From the NCBI GenBank assembly GCA_947462335.1, contig OX381710.1, positions 59,094,842-59,158,841 of the forward strand: a stretch of 64,000 nucleotides of DNA. Reading direction: 5' to 3'. Positions 23,362-36,221 of this stretch are shown piece by piece; the stretch's first letter is position 1, and every line of letters begins with the position of its first letter. A program made the translations under genes and the position numbers. The notes beneath the pieces were generated by a model. It made no database searches. It worked only from the letters and a program-made list of their open reading frames with translations, and had not been told where the DNA came from. The stretch is from Harmothoe impar (lineage: Eukaryota; Annelida; Polychaeta; Phyllodocida; Polynoidae).

Positions 23362-26074
23362 GAATTGAACATAGTAATATGTAAGGTTAAACCTGCCCAA
23401 TATAGGAAATCTATAAATACCTCCTTCATACTAAGAAAACTTATTATTCCACGGCTCACAGAATTTGATTATGTATATTGAGAAGTAGGGGCTTAATATT
23501 TCTCATTGCCAAAGAAATTGCTTTGCTTCCTGCATATTTATGGCAAAGAGAAAGCATAGTGGACAATGGTGTCCGTCTCATGGTGAAAATCTACCACATC
23601 TTTGAAATGTCTGCAAAATATTTATTCTTGAAATTATTACGTTTTCTCCCCGATACTCTACTTTAGAATACATATACCTCTCTATCCATGTTTGATGACA
23701 TTGCATGGATGTAGATATGACAGCCATACTTGACATGAGAGCACATCTGTCCGACATGAGGTACCATGTAATTCTACACGTGATGCATCAGCTACTCCCC
23801 ATGAAATATGCATGGCATGACCAGACGCAGATAATAGTGATTTGCATACATCTCATTTCTTCAATGGTTAGAAGATGTGATATTCACATACAGGGCATAT
23901 ATCCTTCTATATATGATGATTTGTTATGCTTAAAGTGTCCGACTTAAGGTGTGTGTCCGTCTTTGGGTGAATCTACCCTAGACGTGCTGAAGGCTTGGTG
24001 TGGGCCATGTAGTGTAACTCTTGGCTGAGTTTTGTCTCCCCTCTTGTCTGCATACCCCGTATTTACCTGCCACCGTGTGTGAGTGGATGACCCCGGTGTC
24101 AGACGCGCCCATTCAAGCACTGTCACAATAATGAGGCCCTGTCAAGGGGGGCTAGACACAACACTGCCAGACCTTACAATACTACATAGCTCGCAGTGGA
24201 CCTTAGCATATATATATGACGTAGTGGCCCGTGGGTGGCAGCTAGGGAGGGATAAGATGGCAGGGCAGCACAAGGCAGAAGGGTGGGAGGGGAGGGGAGT
24301 GGGGATCGGGTTAGGTGTACACCTCAGAGACTCAGAGCAACTCACACTTGTTGCCGTCTATATTGTGCTCGACTGGATCTCTTAGGCTATTTGTAGTGTC
24401 CTGGAGCTGGGAGGTTGATACATGTAGGCCATGAGCATTGAAAGACAACCTTGAATACAGGCCACACACCATTGTGGCTGAGCAGAGAGAGCCTAAAGGC
24501 AGGGCACCGGCACTGGCTGTGTTGAATGGGGTGATTGACGTGAGTAGCTGTGCATCAATATTTTATCCCCACACTGGCTTTGTGTTATTCTAATCAGATC
24601 CAGTATCTTGATATTTCGAGTGAGGTTACCAGTGGAAAGACTGCAGGCAAGCAGCGTTGTGTCATGAGTAAACCTCCCAAAGTGACATGAATAATCTAGT
24701 GACATCCAACCAGACCTAAGTCGAACTAACATTCTAACTCCCACAGTACCGACTTCAACATGTGCCTTGGGAAATGGACTGTATGAGTATACTTTTGTTG
24801 ATGCTAACAGTATAGTAGGCCAATATAAGGTTATTACACAATATAATATTATAGCATTCAAAATACATTATCCAAATAAAGCGAAATCGGTCTTTGTTTC
24901 TATTCTCTACCAAGTGACCTGGTGCTAGGCCACTTCCCTAACACAGATCCATGTATTGCAGCTGGCAATAAGTCCCACTTCTACTAGGACTGGAGAGCTC
25001 GTAGCGAAAAAGAGGACAAACCCATTGGTGTCCATGAAATATTAAATCCCCAAGCTGTGGATCCCATACAGATTGCCAAGAACAACCCTACACTAACACC
25101 CACTGATGGCCCACTTAGGGCTGATTGAAACTGATTTTCCGCGAAGCTAATTGCCCCAAGGCTACCCAACAAGCATTATAAGCATGGGGATAACAAGAAA
25201 GGATCGGTATGCTCCTACTACTGGGAATTGGTGTCAGAATACTGTCAGACACCAATGGGTTGCGTATATAACTTTGTGTTGTTTTCCAGTTTCCAGGCTG
25301 TATACTTTTCCCTGGCACGACTACATTTAGCGGAACCTTTATGGTTTACATTTCCATGACCACCCTGAGCATATATAGCAGTGTTTTATTCCCAATTATT
25401 ACAGTGTCTGAAACTGTGCATTGTGTATGTGATTCTAATCTACATAGACCTTAGAAATATTGAAATTAGTCACACAGAGGAAAATGTCAAAGTCTGGTTT
25501 TGGCGACAATGACTCTCACATTTGTCTCCGTGCAATCAATAGGCAGATAGGTACATGTTACATTAATCAGAGATGGCAGTTGATGGGAGGATGTCTGGGC
25601 GGTAACTACTTATGTCAAATGGTCTCCCTGTCCCAATTTAATGTTAATACTAGCCTAAAACCTTTAGGCATTATTTTGTATAGTCCCAGTAAATTACAGT
25701 GCGAGGTTGTGCCGGCCTTGGGCATAGCAAGGCTGGCTTGAGTATTACCAATGCTTCTATCAGCTCGCCCTATTTTGCTGGGATTATATGCATTCTCCAT
25801 ATAAATTCTAATGTTACAAATGTGGGATTCAAGTGCGTGCTCTAATTTAAAATCCCATTAGCACAGTTGTGCATTCCATTGACATTCCCACATAGCCGAC
25901 TTGATGTGACCAAAAACCAACAGCAACCATATTTACCAAGCCTCAAATACAAGGCAAATTGGTCCCCTGCATACGGATGAGCAATTCTCAGTTAGTTTGG
26001 AAAGATTAATTTGAGTTATTCTGTTTTTTGGATTCTATGCCTGGCTTCCCAAGACTGCTGCTAATGTTCTCCAG
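23362..26074. other. Unannotated sequence
   Basis: 2.7 kb without a recognisable gene. The repeat end at 23929-23983 is listed separately. Confidence 0.4.
23929..23983 (+). repeat. Dispersed repeat end, copy 2 (GGTGAATCTACCCTA family)
   Basis: Matches 13006-13058 across about 50 bp and ends at the same GGTGAATCTACCCTA motif. Confidence 0.5.
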
Positions 26075-26606
26075 TTGGTCTTCTACATTAGCTATTAACT
26101 GTTACAGTGATCTTCTAGATGCAGCTGGTAACTGCACTGAAAAAGTAAACTCGTCTCCAGACTCGTCGAAGTGACTGTCATAAAATAAACGAGTCAAAAG
26201 TTGTCTAACGTATCAGGATACCATCCCACAAATAGAATCTGGAGCTGGCAAATGTCGGGTTTTGGGCTGGCACATACCAAGTGGGTCTTCTATCGCCAGC
26301 TAGAAGACCCACTTCCTTGTCACTTAGACAAGTTTTTGACTCGTTTATTTTATGACCGTCACTTTGAAGAGTCTGGAGACAAGTTTATTTTTTGAGTGTG
26401 TTACGATTATCTTCCAGATGCAGCTGGTAACTGTTACAGTTATCTTCCAGATGCAGCTGGTAACTGTTACAGTTATCTTCTACATTAGCTGGTAACTGTT
26501 ACAGTTATCTTCTAGATGCAGCTGGTAACTGTTACGATTATCTTCTAGATGCACCTGGTAACTGTTACAGTTATCGTCTAGATGCACCTGGTAACTGTTA
26601 CAGTTA
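26075..26606. repeat. 33-bp tandem repeat split by a MITE
   Basis: The unit is CTGGTAACTGTTACAGTTAT followed by CTTCTAGATGCAG. About two units lie at 26075-26134 and just over six at 26399-26606. The palindromic MITE sits between them. Confidence 0.8.
26135..26398. mobile_element. Palindromic MITE with 65-bp TIRs
   Basis: A 264-bp non-coding unit. 26135-26199 (starting CACTGAAAAAGTAAACTCG) and 26334-26398 are near-perfect inverted copies. A second, inner hairpin pairs GTGGGTCTTCTA with TAGAAGACCCAC around 26281-26312. It interrupts a 33-bp tandem array. The target duplication is unclear (possibly TG). Confidence 0.8.
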
Positions 26607-29600
26607 TCCCTATTATTATCATGCCATGCGATCGACACAAAAAAACGAACAAAACAGAAGTTGCAATTCCAATCACACAGCTAGGGAAAATCCCGACCGC
26701 AAAGTGTGTTCTTTTGCTATGGGAATTTATGGAATGCCTGGCTAACTATGGTTGTTGAAATGGTAAATACGGGTCCGTGTGCCTGGAGATTGCCACAAGC
26801 TAGTGGCCTGATGAAACTGCTGAAAAACATGGTCACAAAAAGGTGAAGGGAGAGTGTAGTGTTCTCATTTGAATTGGCCTTGTTGGTGACTAAATAGGGG
26901 ACGGCTGTGTTAGGGATTTGGTCGCTTTTACATTAATATTGATTCCCAGCCGTTCTGATTGTGAGTTAAATATGGTAGTCCTCCTGTATTTGTCATCCTG
27001 ATTGTAACTTAGTTCCAGCTCTCTTTCCCTGTTAGAGCGCTTACGTAGGGCGCAGACCCCGAGAGCTGAAGGCACGAGGGCCGTGATATATACAGCGACA
27101 CACATAGACAGAGGGACACATAGACGGGACATGGTAGAGAGGCATTGGGGAAATTTATATCACATCAATTCACAACCTCTTTATAGCTCAACCAGCTCTA
27201 AGCATCGACTTATGCACAGTAAAGCACAGATACATCTGCTTGCAAATGATCAACTCGATATGTATAGAGAAGTACATATTTGGGCCACCTTGAGTTCGGA
27301 CTTAAAGGCACCTTGTATGGACGGGGTTGGTAATCCGATGTTTCTATTATGCCCCCCCCCCTCTACACACTCCTTAATTGCTTCTTCCCATACGCCACCT
27401 CAGCAAGTCATACAGCTGCCCGGCACACTGCGGTGTCTACACACTGAGCCTGCTGGCTGTTATTACTGTGAGGAATCAGAGCTGTTTGAAGCAATATATT
27501 CTATATCAGATGTCAAGGTACTTATGTTATTGTGTATATTGCCGCATCGACTCCCCACAGTGCCTATTATCTCATTGCCATTACCTAGCTCCGCCAGCTT
27601 AGTGTTCTCTACTTAATTAGCCATGTCCATCGGTAGTTAAGCCCAACCATGAGCCCTAATTGACTACATATAAAATGGACCACAAAAGCTGCAGATAAGG
27701 GTTGATGACAATTACCTGCTCCGTCTGTGGATGAGGAGACCTCAATGAGAGCAGATGTGAGTTAATGTGAGCTGTTCCACCCCCAGGCTGAATGAAGGCA
27801 ATTGGTCGTTGTTGCATTTATTGTCGGGCCAGGACACAGAGGCCGTTACTAGACGTCCCTCACTATACCCACATATCCCCATGCTGATTCCAAGCCCCAG
27901 GGGGTCCCATTTTCTCCTCGTTACGATTGTTGCTGGGCCTGCCCCGGCCGGGCTCTAAATTAAACTTTAGACATTTGCTGTGAGTCCTGGTTGAGCCCCT
28001 GCCCCCGGCGCTGGCCGATTATACGGGGATCCGTCTTGTGGGAGCTGGCAGGGCCGGCGGACGGCGCCGTCAGGGCGGCATTTGGCGGCGGGCTCCCGGC
28101 AGGAAATGCGTCCTGGGCGGCGGGGAGGGGCCGGGCAGTAGTGTGATGGGTTTTGTATCCCTGGGTAAGCCCCCAGTACCACTAGGGCCCTGCTGGTCCT
28201 ATCTATATATCAGTAGTGGGAATCGGCGACAGAAAGGCGGTTATCCAGGTATGTAGGGGTGGGGTGGGAGGATGGTAGCAGGCTTTAGGTGTAGGGAAAG
28301 GCTGCAGGAAGGCCACAGGGTGCAACGCATCACGGCTACTGCATTTATACATCGAAAATACCATTCACTATGGCTAAATCAAAACAACTGTAATGATAGT
28401 AGATCTAAAATGCTATTATTATCCGTGCGGAAGATGCCAAAAAGAAAAAACAAAATGTGTATTCTGTGATACACTCAATTTCATACAACGTCAAATCCCG
28501 TAAGATAAACATGGCTTTCTCACCCCACACCCTATGTACGCACGTAATCTATGAAGCTGTCATGGTACAAACATATTTCTCCTCCAGGGGTGATGAGGTA
28601 TTTATACTAGGAATGAATGCAGCATGCCCATACAGAAGGTGCTGCAGTATCAGGACATGTATACGTCATCTCACATCACCTGCCACCTGACTTATGGTAC
28701 TGAGGGAGGTGTAGGAGTGTAGAACGCCGCCTGCATGCAGACCCATACAAGGAGTACTATAGTGGCGGACAGTAGCGGGAACTAGATTGTAGAAGGTATC
28801 TCTCATGTTTTTTAATGCTGGTCGGTCAGCCCAAACAGTTTTGAGGGTGATGTGACTCTCTGTGGTTACAAGAGGTATTTTCCGGGGACAATATAGCGGC
28901 TTTCTGGAGGTATTACTGTATACAATAGGTTTAAGGGCAATCGGTTCTGTGGCCCCTCTGCATCTTCTATTGACAAACCAATTATTTCACTTTATGCTGC
29001 TTTTTGATGCATGCTATGGATGATAGAATCCTGCCAGCTGTCATGAAATAGGTATTATACTCCATCCGTGTGTATTTTCTTTGTTCTGAGAAGAAAAACT
29101 CAGATGTCGAAAGGGGATTTATGTGCATTCCATTAGGAAAGTGTGTGGTATGGAGCACTTCACATATCAGCATTGTATAGGCTATTAGTAACTAGATAAA
29201 CTCCTCGTATATGAATTATGATATAACCTATACAAGCATATGGACGCACGTTAATGATCACACTGCATTGTCATATTATTATAATACATGCATACGGTTC
29301 CTAGGGTCGACACTGTTATAGGTGAGAGATATTACAATGCAGCCATCTAATACCAGTTCAACGTCGAATTAATGTTGAATAAACATTGAATCAACATTGG
29401 CAACCGTTGATTCAACGTTCTGTGACCACTGTGTTGGGGAATGTTAAGGATGGACACGGGAGGGTGGAGTGGGCACAGTACATACTGGGTGCTGGACAAC
29501 ATGCGCTCTATGCAATATGGGTCAGGTGAACAGGACAAATAAGCAAGGTGTTCACTGGAGGATAAAGCCACATCACTGGATGCTGTAAATGTTACATGCC

Positions 29601-30559
29601 GTCTGACACACCTCACACAGATGGGGAACATGTGATCACTGCACTATTGTACAATCATGGTTGATAAGTCTACAGTAGGAAATCTGAATTCGATTGTAAA
29701 GGCAAACTATTGTTTTACATGCCCAATGCCATTTGATATACCTATTTCTGCCTGGTGCCTGTAGCATTTGAACGGGATTCATTTGATCGATAGTCAACAC
29801 TCATAACTGGGATTATATATAGAAGGGCCCATACACTAACTGCCCAAAGTCATATGCCAGTAGCAGTATGAAATATGTACAGGTGTCTCGGCTCTGTATG
29901 GTGACCCCGTATGCAGTGTAAGGCTTATGTCCCCCGGTCCTTAGGTTATGGGAGTTACGCAATCAGACCAAAATCCGACTGATTAAGTGTTTTTTTACCT
30001 AACCTAACGCTGAGAACAACTCAGATAAATTCAGGCTTTATTGATTGTTATTGACGTCCTCATACACTTTATGCCGATCCATATGGTGATTCTAAATATT
30101 AAAATGAATTGGATAATTGTGAATCGACATAAAAGGTTGTCCCCGATGAGATCCGAAGCAAATCAAGTTTTGTGGAAGACCCTCTTGAGACACTCTGCCT
30201 CCAGACAGACTTTAACAAAAGCAAAGAACGATTTCAGTTCCCATTCTCATGGCCATTCAATTATAAATCGATTTAAAATGCAAGCAGTTTCCGACACCTT
30301 TTGAACTTGATGAAGTCGTCTGACGGCTGAATAGGGATCACCCTATTCATACCCTGCTTTGGGGGAGATGCATAATTTGTTAACCGCCTTTTGTTGTGGT
30401 GCGAAGAAAATACAAGATTATTTGACAGGTACAGACTGAAGCAATCGGGTCAACATAGTAATCTGTTATGTTTTAGTATATTGGCCTTAATGTAATTGAT
30501 GTCAGTAGTTTTGTTATGAATTGAAACCATGAGAACTACGTTTTAAATTTAGGGAAAGA
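26607..30559. other. Unannotated sequence
   Basis: Nearly 4 kb with no gene I recognise. A 177-codon frame at 27083-27616 has no domain, runs through a C-tract and is probably chance. 27990-28140 is GC-rich. 29350-29425 has several GTTGAATCAAC-like words, similar to the 49.9-kb repeat. Confidence 0.4.
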
Positions 30560-30871
30560 CTACTTACGTGGCCTGATGTTTAGGTTACATTGTGTACACT
30601 ACTTACGTGGCCTGAGGTTTAGGTTACATTGTGTACACTACTTATGTGGCCTGATGTTTAGGTTACATTGTGTACACTACTTACGTGGCCTGATGTTTAG
30701 GTTACATTGTGTACACTACTTACGTGGCCTGAGGTTTAGGTTACATTGTGTACACTACTTATGTGGCCTGAGGCTTAGGTTACATTGTGTACACTACTTA
30801 TGTGGCCTGAGGCTTAGGTTACATTGTGTACACTACTTACGTGGCCTGATGTTTAGGTTACATTGTGTGTA
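30560..30871. repeat. 39-bp tandem repeat, eight copies
   Basis: Eight near-identical 39-bp units beginning ACTACTTACGTGGCCTGA. Because 39 is a multiple of three, the plus strand stays open as a 13-residue repeat (FRLHCVHYLRGL), which is a by-product. Confidence 0.92.
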
Positions 30872-32312
30872 CTACATACGTTACTTACGTTACTGACCAT
30901 TAGCTTACTTACATGAGTCTGTACACGGGTATCATTGGGACGTTGTATTGGCCAGCATACAAAAGATGGTAAACTTATCAAGTTAATCAAGAAAGGTTAT
31001 TGTACGTTAGGTATTAATGTAATAATAATCTTAGAGTTACTTCTATTACAAGTATCACAGATTACAAACCATCTAATGCGAATATTGTCTTATCCCTTTT
31101 ATGTTCCCGGTCTCAAATATATCAAAGTTATTTCCAACATATTGGTTTCTAATTTTTGGAAACGCATATGTGTACATTATGTAAGACAAAATATGTAAGC
31201 GGAAACTTTTAAACACTACCAGGTAACAAGGGGCACATACCGGAACATAGGTCAGAAACCACTGTTGCTCATAATTCCTAGAAACAAATCACCAAACCAA
31301 CGCCGAAATGAAATGAAAGTGTTTCTGTTTAATTGTTTTCTCTTTCTACATAAAACTGACGTGTAAGTCTTGATGTCCCTGCCTGGTGGTGGTGGTGGTG
31401 GTGTTAATCCTCTCATTGAGGCTAATTGTGGATTAGGGCAGTGGCATGTTATAAGTCCAGTCCTGGTGTGTTGATTAAGGATAATCCTCTCTACACAACT
31501 CTAAGTCGTTAATCCTGTGAGTCGTTACGAGTTTCTTCTAGACAGCCTCTAATATGACAGATGAATTAGCCTGCCTTAGATTACTGTCAAGTTCAGTATC
31601 GGGGTATCGGCCTGAATGTTGGAGGCGTGTATTGCTACAAGACAGCTGAAATAGGATAAAATACCGGTTTGTGTATGGTGATTTACTGAAAGACTAAGAC
31701 ACATGTACGTGTCTGTAACTTTGTAACACATTAGACACCTCTGTACGGGGCTGTTTTTAAACCAAAGGAAATGTGAAGGCGACGTTCAGTTGTATTTATA
31801 AAGGCAGGTCTGCTAGTGCCAAATAGTATATCTTCCGTAATATATATGTAAATAATATATATATATCTTCCGAATCCAAATTCTGAAATATCCATATTCT
31901 ACCCTCCCTATAGTCGATTTGGGCCTACTATGATTTGACATGGAAATTCCCCGATTTGTCTAGCAATAGCAGTTAGGGATGCCCATAGTCAAGGATGTGG
32001 ATGGTTTTCTGGGTCAGTAGCGAAAGGAGGGGTCGACGTTTTCTACACCCCCTCCTGCACCCAACATTGAAACACCCTGTAACTAATATATGAACACTTC
32101 CTTTCCTGTTTTGAGAGCGGTAATCTATCATCTTGACCCCTCCTGAGGTAGGAGGGGACGTTACTAAGGGTGGGGTGGTAGTGGGAATATTATCCAATAT
32201 CCTATAAATGATCTATCTATTGCACATATTTAAACAAGGGGACACTTTTAAGGGATAGTGGCTTTGAGGGATAGGGACATGCTAAAAATATTTGTGATTA
32301 AGCGACATCACA
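30872..32312. other. Unannotated sequence
   Basis: Contains a (GGT)n run near 31385-31403. No gene or RNA is recognised. Confidence 0.4.
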
Positions 32313-33830
32313 TAGGCCCTAAATCTCAAACCAATCTGACAAATAGGGGCCGTTTAGCACATAGGGACCTAGATAGCAAGGGTATATTGGGCCAATGTAG
32401 GCAATGATCGACTCCCTCACAATCGTTATACCAACCATGGCCAATTGTAGGAAATGCATACATTGGTTCAGTAAACAAATTACAATGATTGCACACCCTT
32501 GACAATTCTGATAATGGGCCATTGCTGGGTTGACTGCTGGTCCAGAGCTGGCCCATGCTTGATGTTGCTGATATTGACCCAGTTTGGCCAAGTGTTTCAC
32601 ATTTCAGGGCCATCATATTGGACCAACATCAATTCTAATTACACTGGTCCAATATCGGCTGTGAAATCTCCACCAGGGGGATTCAATGTTGCCTGAAGAG
32701 TTTCTGACAGGTTGGCTCCCACTTTGCCATCATATTGGGTTATAAATGTGATCCCCAGTCTGCTCTACATGTTTAAAGGTCAGAGGAAGTTTGTGGATGA
32801 AAGTCAATTTCTAAAAGTGCCATTTACTGCATGACACCACTGAGAACTTGTAAAAAGTAACTTGAAGACACCTCACGTGTGGGTAATGAAGTAAGATAAG
32901 TCCTACATGATGGCAATACAGTTTGTATAATCAGGTCCGGGACTGCACCGAAAAAGTGGACAGAGACAGTCCTGACCCCGACCCTAGATCTGTGGATGGT
33001 GTGGTAGTGATATTTCTAAACTGTGATTTAAACCCATTTCCGATTTTTCTTCTTAAGGTCCTAAATTCAAAACCCTACCTAGTTTATAGTTTATCAAATT
33101 CTCTACAATATGTAATTATTTATATTGCAAGGGGATTTCTAGTTACAGAGAAATTACACATTTTCTGTTCATGACTGCATGACCACGGCCAGTCTCAATG
33201 CAGGGCAGGAAACCACATGCACCGGGGGTGGGGGGGGGGGGGTACAGTACAGAGTGCAGCAGAGGCTACTGAGTGTGAAAGCTGGGGGCTAGTGTGTGTG
33301 GGGGGGGGGGGGGGCGTTTGGGGCATATACATGTGCCGTGTGGGGGGTGAAGGGGGGGGTTGAAAGGAGCGGCATTCCTATAGCGGATGCCAAAGCTTTA
33401 ACACCTGCACAGAAAAAGTGTAATTTTTATAATATTTTTATTCTGTGATATGTTGGGGGGCTAAAAAAAATGGCGGTCCTTATATATTTGGCATAACGTT
33501 TGTCTATATTTGCCTTTTCCTTGCTAGCCGGTCAAAGATTGCACCCCGTCAAAGGCGAAAACATTGGCCCATGTTTGTAAGACACAGCCTGAAATGTTGG
33601 CCCAACATTGGTCCAACATGAAATCAATATCAGTTTCTGCAAGCATGGGCCATTACTGGGCCAGTGGTCAAACCAGTGGTGGGCCAATATTAAAATGCCA
33701 AAATCTGACCATCTTTTAGTGGTATATTGGCCCAATCATGGCCCAATGTACTATAATGTAACCTGAGGACTTCACCTGGTCCCTTTATCTCAAACGGACC
33801 AATTTTGAGGGATAGGGGCCTTTAGAGAGT
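32313..33830. mobile_element. Old foldback-like element with long diverged inverted arms
   Basis: The left arm (about 32313-32660), reverse-complemented, aligns in order with the right arm (about 33545-33830). Shared blocks include CCTGAAATGT, CAATATCAG, AAGCATGGGCCA and the outer ATTGGGCCAAT/ATTGGCCCAAT. The outer ends (GGCCCTAAATCTCAAACCAA, and on the other side GGCCCCTATCCCTCAAAATT read inward) resemble the GGCCTTTATCCCTCAAA terminus of the 53.6-kb foldback element. The interior is G-rich and non-coding. Confidence 0.55.
33225..33362 (+). repeat. G-run cluster
   Basis: Several runs of 5 to 15 G in 140 bp on the plus strand. This could form G-quadruplex structures and is prone to length errors in assembly. 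Confidence 0.7.
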
Positions 33831-34761
33831 TAGGGGCCAGACAAGGGTCACTGTACCCCTACTCCCCAGCAGACACATCCTCTTCCAGGGTCCTCAGCAT
33901 TTCCCTCCTTGGTCCAGGTAATATCTCCTTTTCTCTATAGATTCATTCAGATTCCGATCCCATACCCTGAATTCCCCCACGAACTCCTATGGCTTAATCC
34001 TCTCACCACAGTGTTAAGACGTACCCCGATGAAACCCTGCCCGTCACAACCTCTCACCACCATGCAGTCATAAAAGGCCCCCAACACCGGAAGTCACGAG
34101 CTGTTGTAAACTGACTTCTGTTATAATGATCTAGAGGGTGACCTTTAATAGGCCGCCATTCCTCGACATACTGATAATATTGGCCAATTTAGAAGGAGAA
34201 AGTACGTAAAAAAGTGATGTGCTGCAACATACGTTGATTGCTGTAAGGTAGGCTTTCACTAGATGCATAGACATAGATGTAACTCACATCATTCCCAGAG
34301 CAGGCACCCGCAAGTGCTGCAACCCACATGTCCCATCTCGCGATGTAGCCCCTTTTACTAAAACGTGTTATCGTGGCCAAATTCGCAGTTATGTGATCAC
34401 AGCAATTGTTTTTTATACCCTCCATTTCTTGTGTCATTTCACTGCATCCCCTCCCTTCTTTTTAAACTAAATTAACAAAGTATTTTCCTCGCTCTTCTGG
34501 GTTTCTGAAAATTAAGGGGCACTTATGGAGAGATCGACACCATTTAGCTTCCGGCATGAGCGAAGAGCTAACAGGGTTTTGTTTTCACAGTGAAGAGGAT
34601 AAAAAGAAGATGTGTGGCGTTAGATTGGTGTTTGTTCACTAAGATCACTAAAATGAGGACAGGCGGTGCCAGCGTTTGTTTTGAATCGGCAATCAAAGAG
34701 ATATAGCTCTTGTCTTTCTGTCTTCTATATACCCCTACAAAGCATCAAATATTCAAATGCC

Positions 34762-34809
<48 letters not shown>

Positions 34810-36214
34810 TATCAATAATCATGTGGAGCCCCGGACATGCAGTACGGTGTGGCAGAAATAATTGCTTAAGACGCAAAATCCCAAATAAAGTGTGAGTCAA
34901 ATCCTATATAACGACATATATCTATTATGTATCATACACTTAGTATCAACGTAGTCTTGCCTCATACAAGCTTGACTTTACCAAATAAAGCTAATTAACT
35001 AATGTATTTGGCATCTACCGCCTCCTCCACACATCCCATAACCCGACATACCCAGCAGCCCGGTGCTAACCGTGAGCCGCTCCTGTCAGGCCAGGAGCAG
35101 CTCAGGCAGTGCCTTGTAGCCGTGTAGGACTATGTCCAACTGTCTGTCTCTTCATTTGGACCATTCAGGTGATCAACTACCCCTAACTCCGCCAACCCCC
35201 TGGGGGAATGGCCACTAGCTGCTGTCCGAATCCACAATGACCACTGCTATAGATCTGGGAGGGGCTCCCACTGTCCACTTGGCGGCCTGTACCGAGCTGC
35301 TCCCTGAGTGCTGACTACAACTGAGTGGGTGCTCACTGCTCCCGGTGTCCCTGGGTGAGATGGTTATACTAAAGGTATAAGGATGGAACAGGATAATAAA
35401 TGGGTATCGTATTACAAAGAGCAGGACGTTGAACAGTTTATTGAACAGTTATTTAATAGAAGTTTAGTTTTCGTTTAGTCTGATGAGTTAAAAGGTGCGC
35501 ATTGTTAGCTTATGATCCGCAACATATCTAAAACCAACCACTGCCTTTTCTGCGATACTCGAATTTACTGAATAGAGAACCTTGCATAGATACATTTAGT
35601 TCTCCTCCTGCAGTGCCCTTGTGGTAGTTATAATATGTAGTGATAGAGGAAGAAAGTTAAGTAAAAATGATATTCTATCAGTAGTTCATTGAAGGTTCTA
35701 AGTCTCCGGACCTCGCTACTTACATGTCGTCTCCTATGTGTAGGGGTGTAAGGAGTGCAGATTACAAGCAAGTGACCAGATGAACAAGATGGTTATTGTG
35801 TGCACGATGAAGATCCTATAGGCGTGTAGCTGGTTACATTATCAACCAATCAGATAACACCCTGCATTCACTGCAGAATTCCTAGGGGGCATAATGTAAC
35901 AGCTTGTACCCATTGTGATTGCTGTATCAGTGCTTATCTCTCCAGCAATGGGGCCCCCTACAAAGGAACCTGCAACCTCGGTATAGAAGTGGCATTTTAT
36001 AGATATCACAAATATACTTGGTGACAAAGTGACCATCTGCTATAAACATATATTGGTTGCAGCTGCACTCAGACTAATGGCGAGGAATGACCCTGAAGAA
36101 ATAAGTGTGGGTGGAAGGGGATGCGGGGATGGTTTGATTAAACAAAATATAAATGTGATTGAACAGTACCCGAAGGATTTATTTGGAATGAGTCTTCCTG
36201 TCCTCAATTGCGTG
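33831..36214. other. Unannotated sequence with (TA)n at 34764-34804
   Basis: No gene is recognised. A 41-bp (TA)n run lies at 34764-34804. Confidence 0.4.
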
Positions 36215-36221
36215 AAATACA

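Noticed and set aside
22955..23459. PVLPVLSYPTC-type frames
   Set aside because: Translation of the 14-bp minisatellite.
27083..27616. 177-codon frame
   Set aside because: No recognisable domain, passes through a C-run, and composition matches the surroundings; no splice or promoter evidence.
30576..30896. 106-codon frame with FRLHCVHYLRGL repeats
   Set aside because: By-product of the 39-bp tandem repeat.
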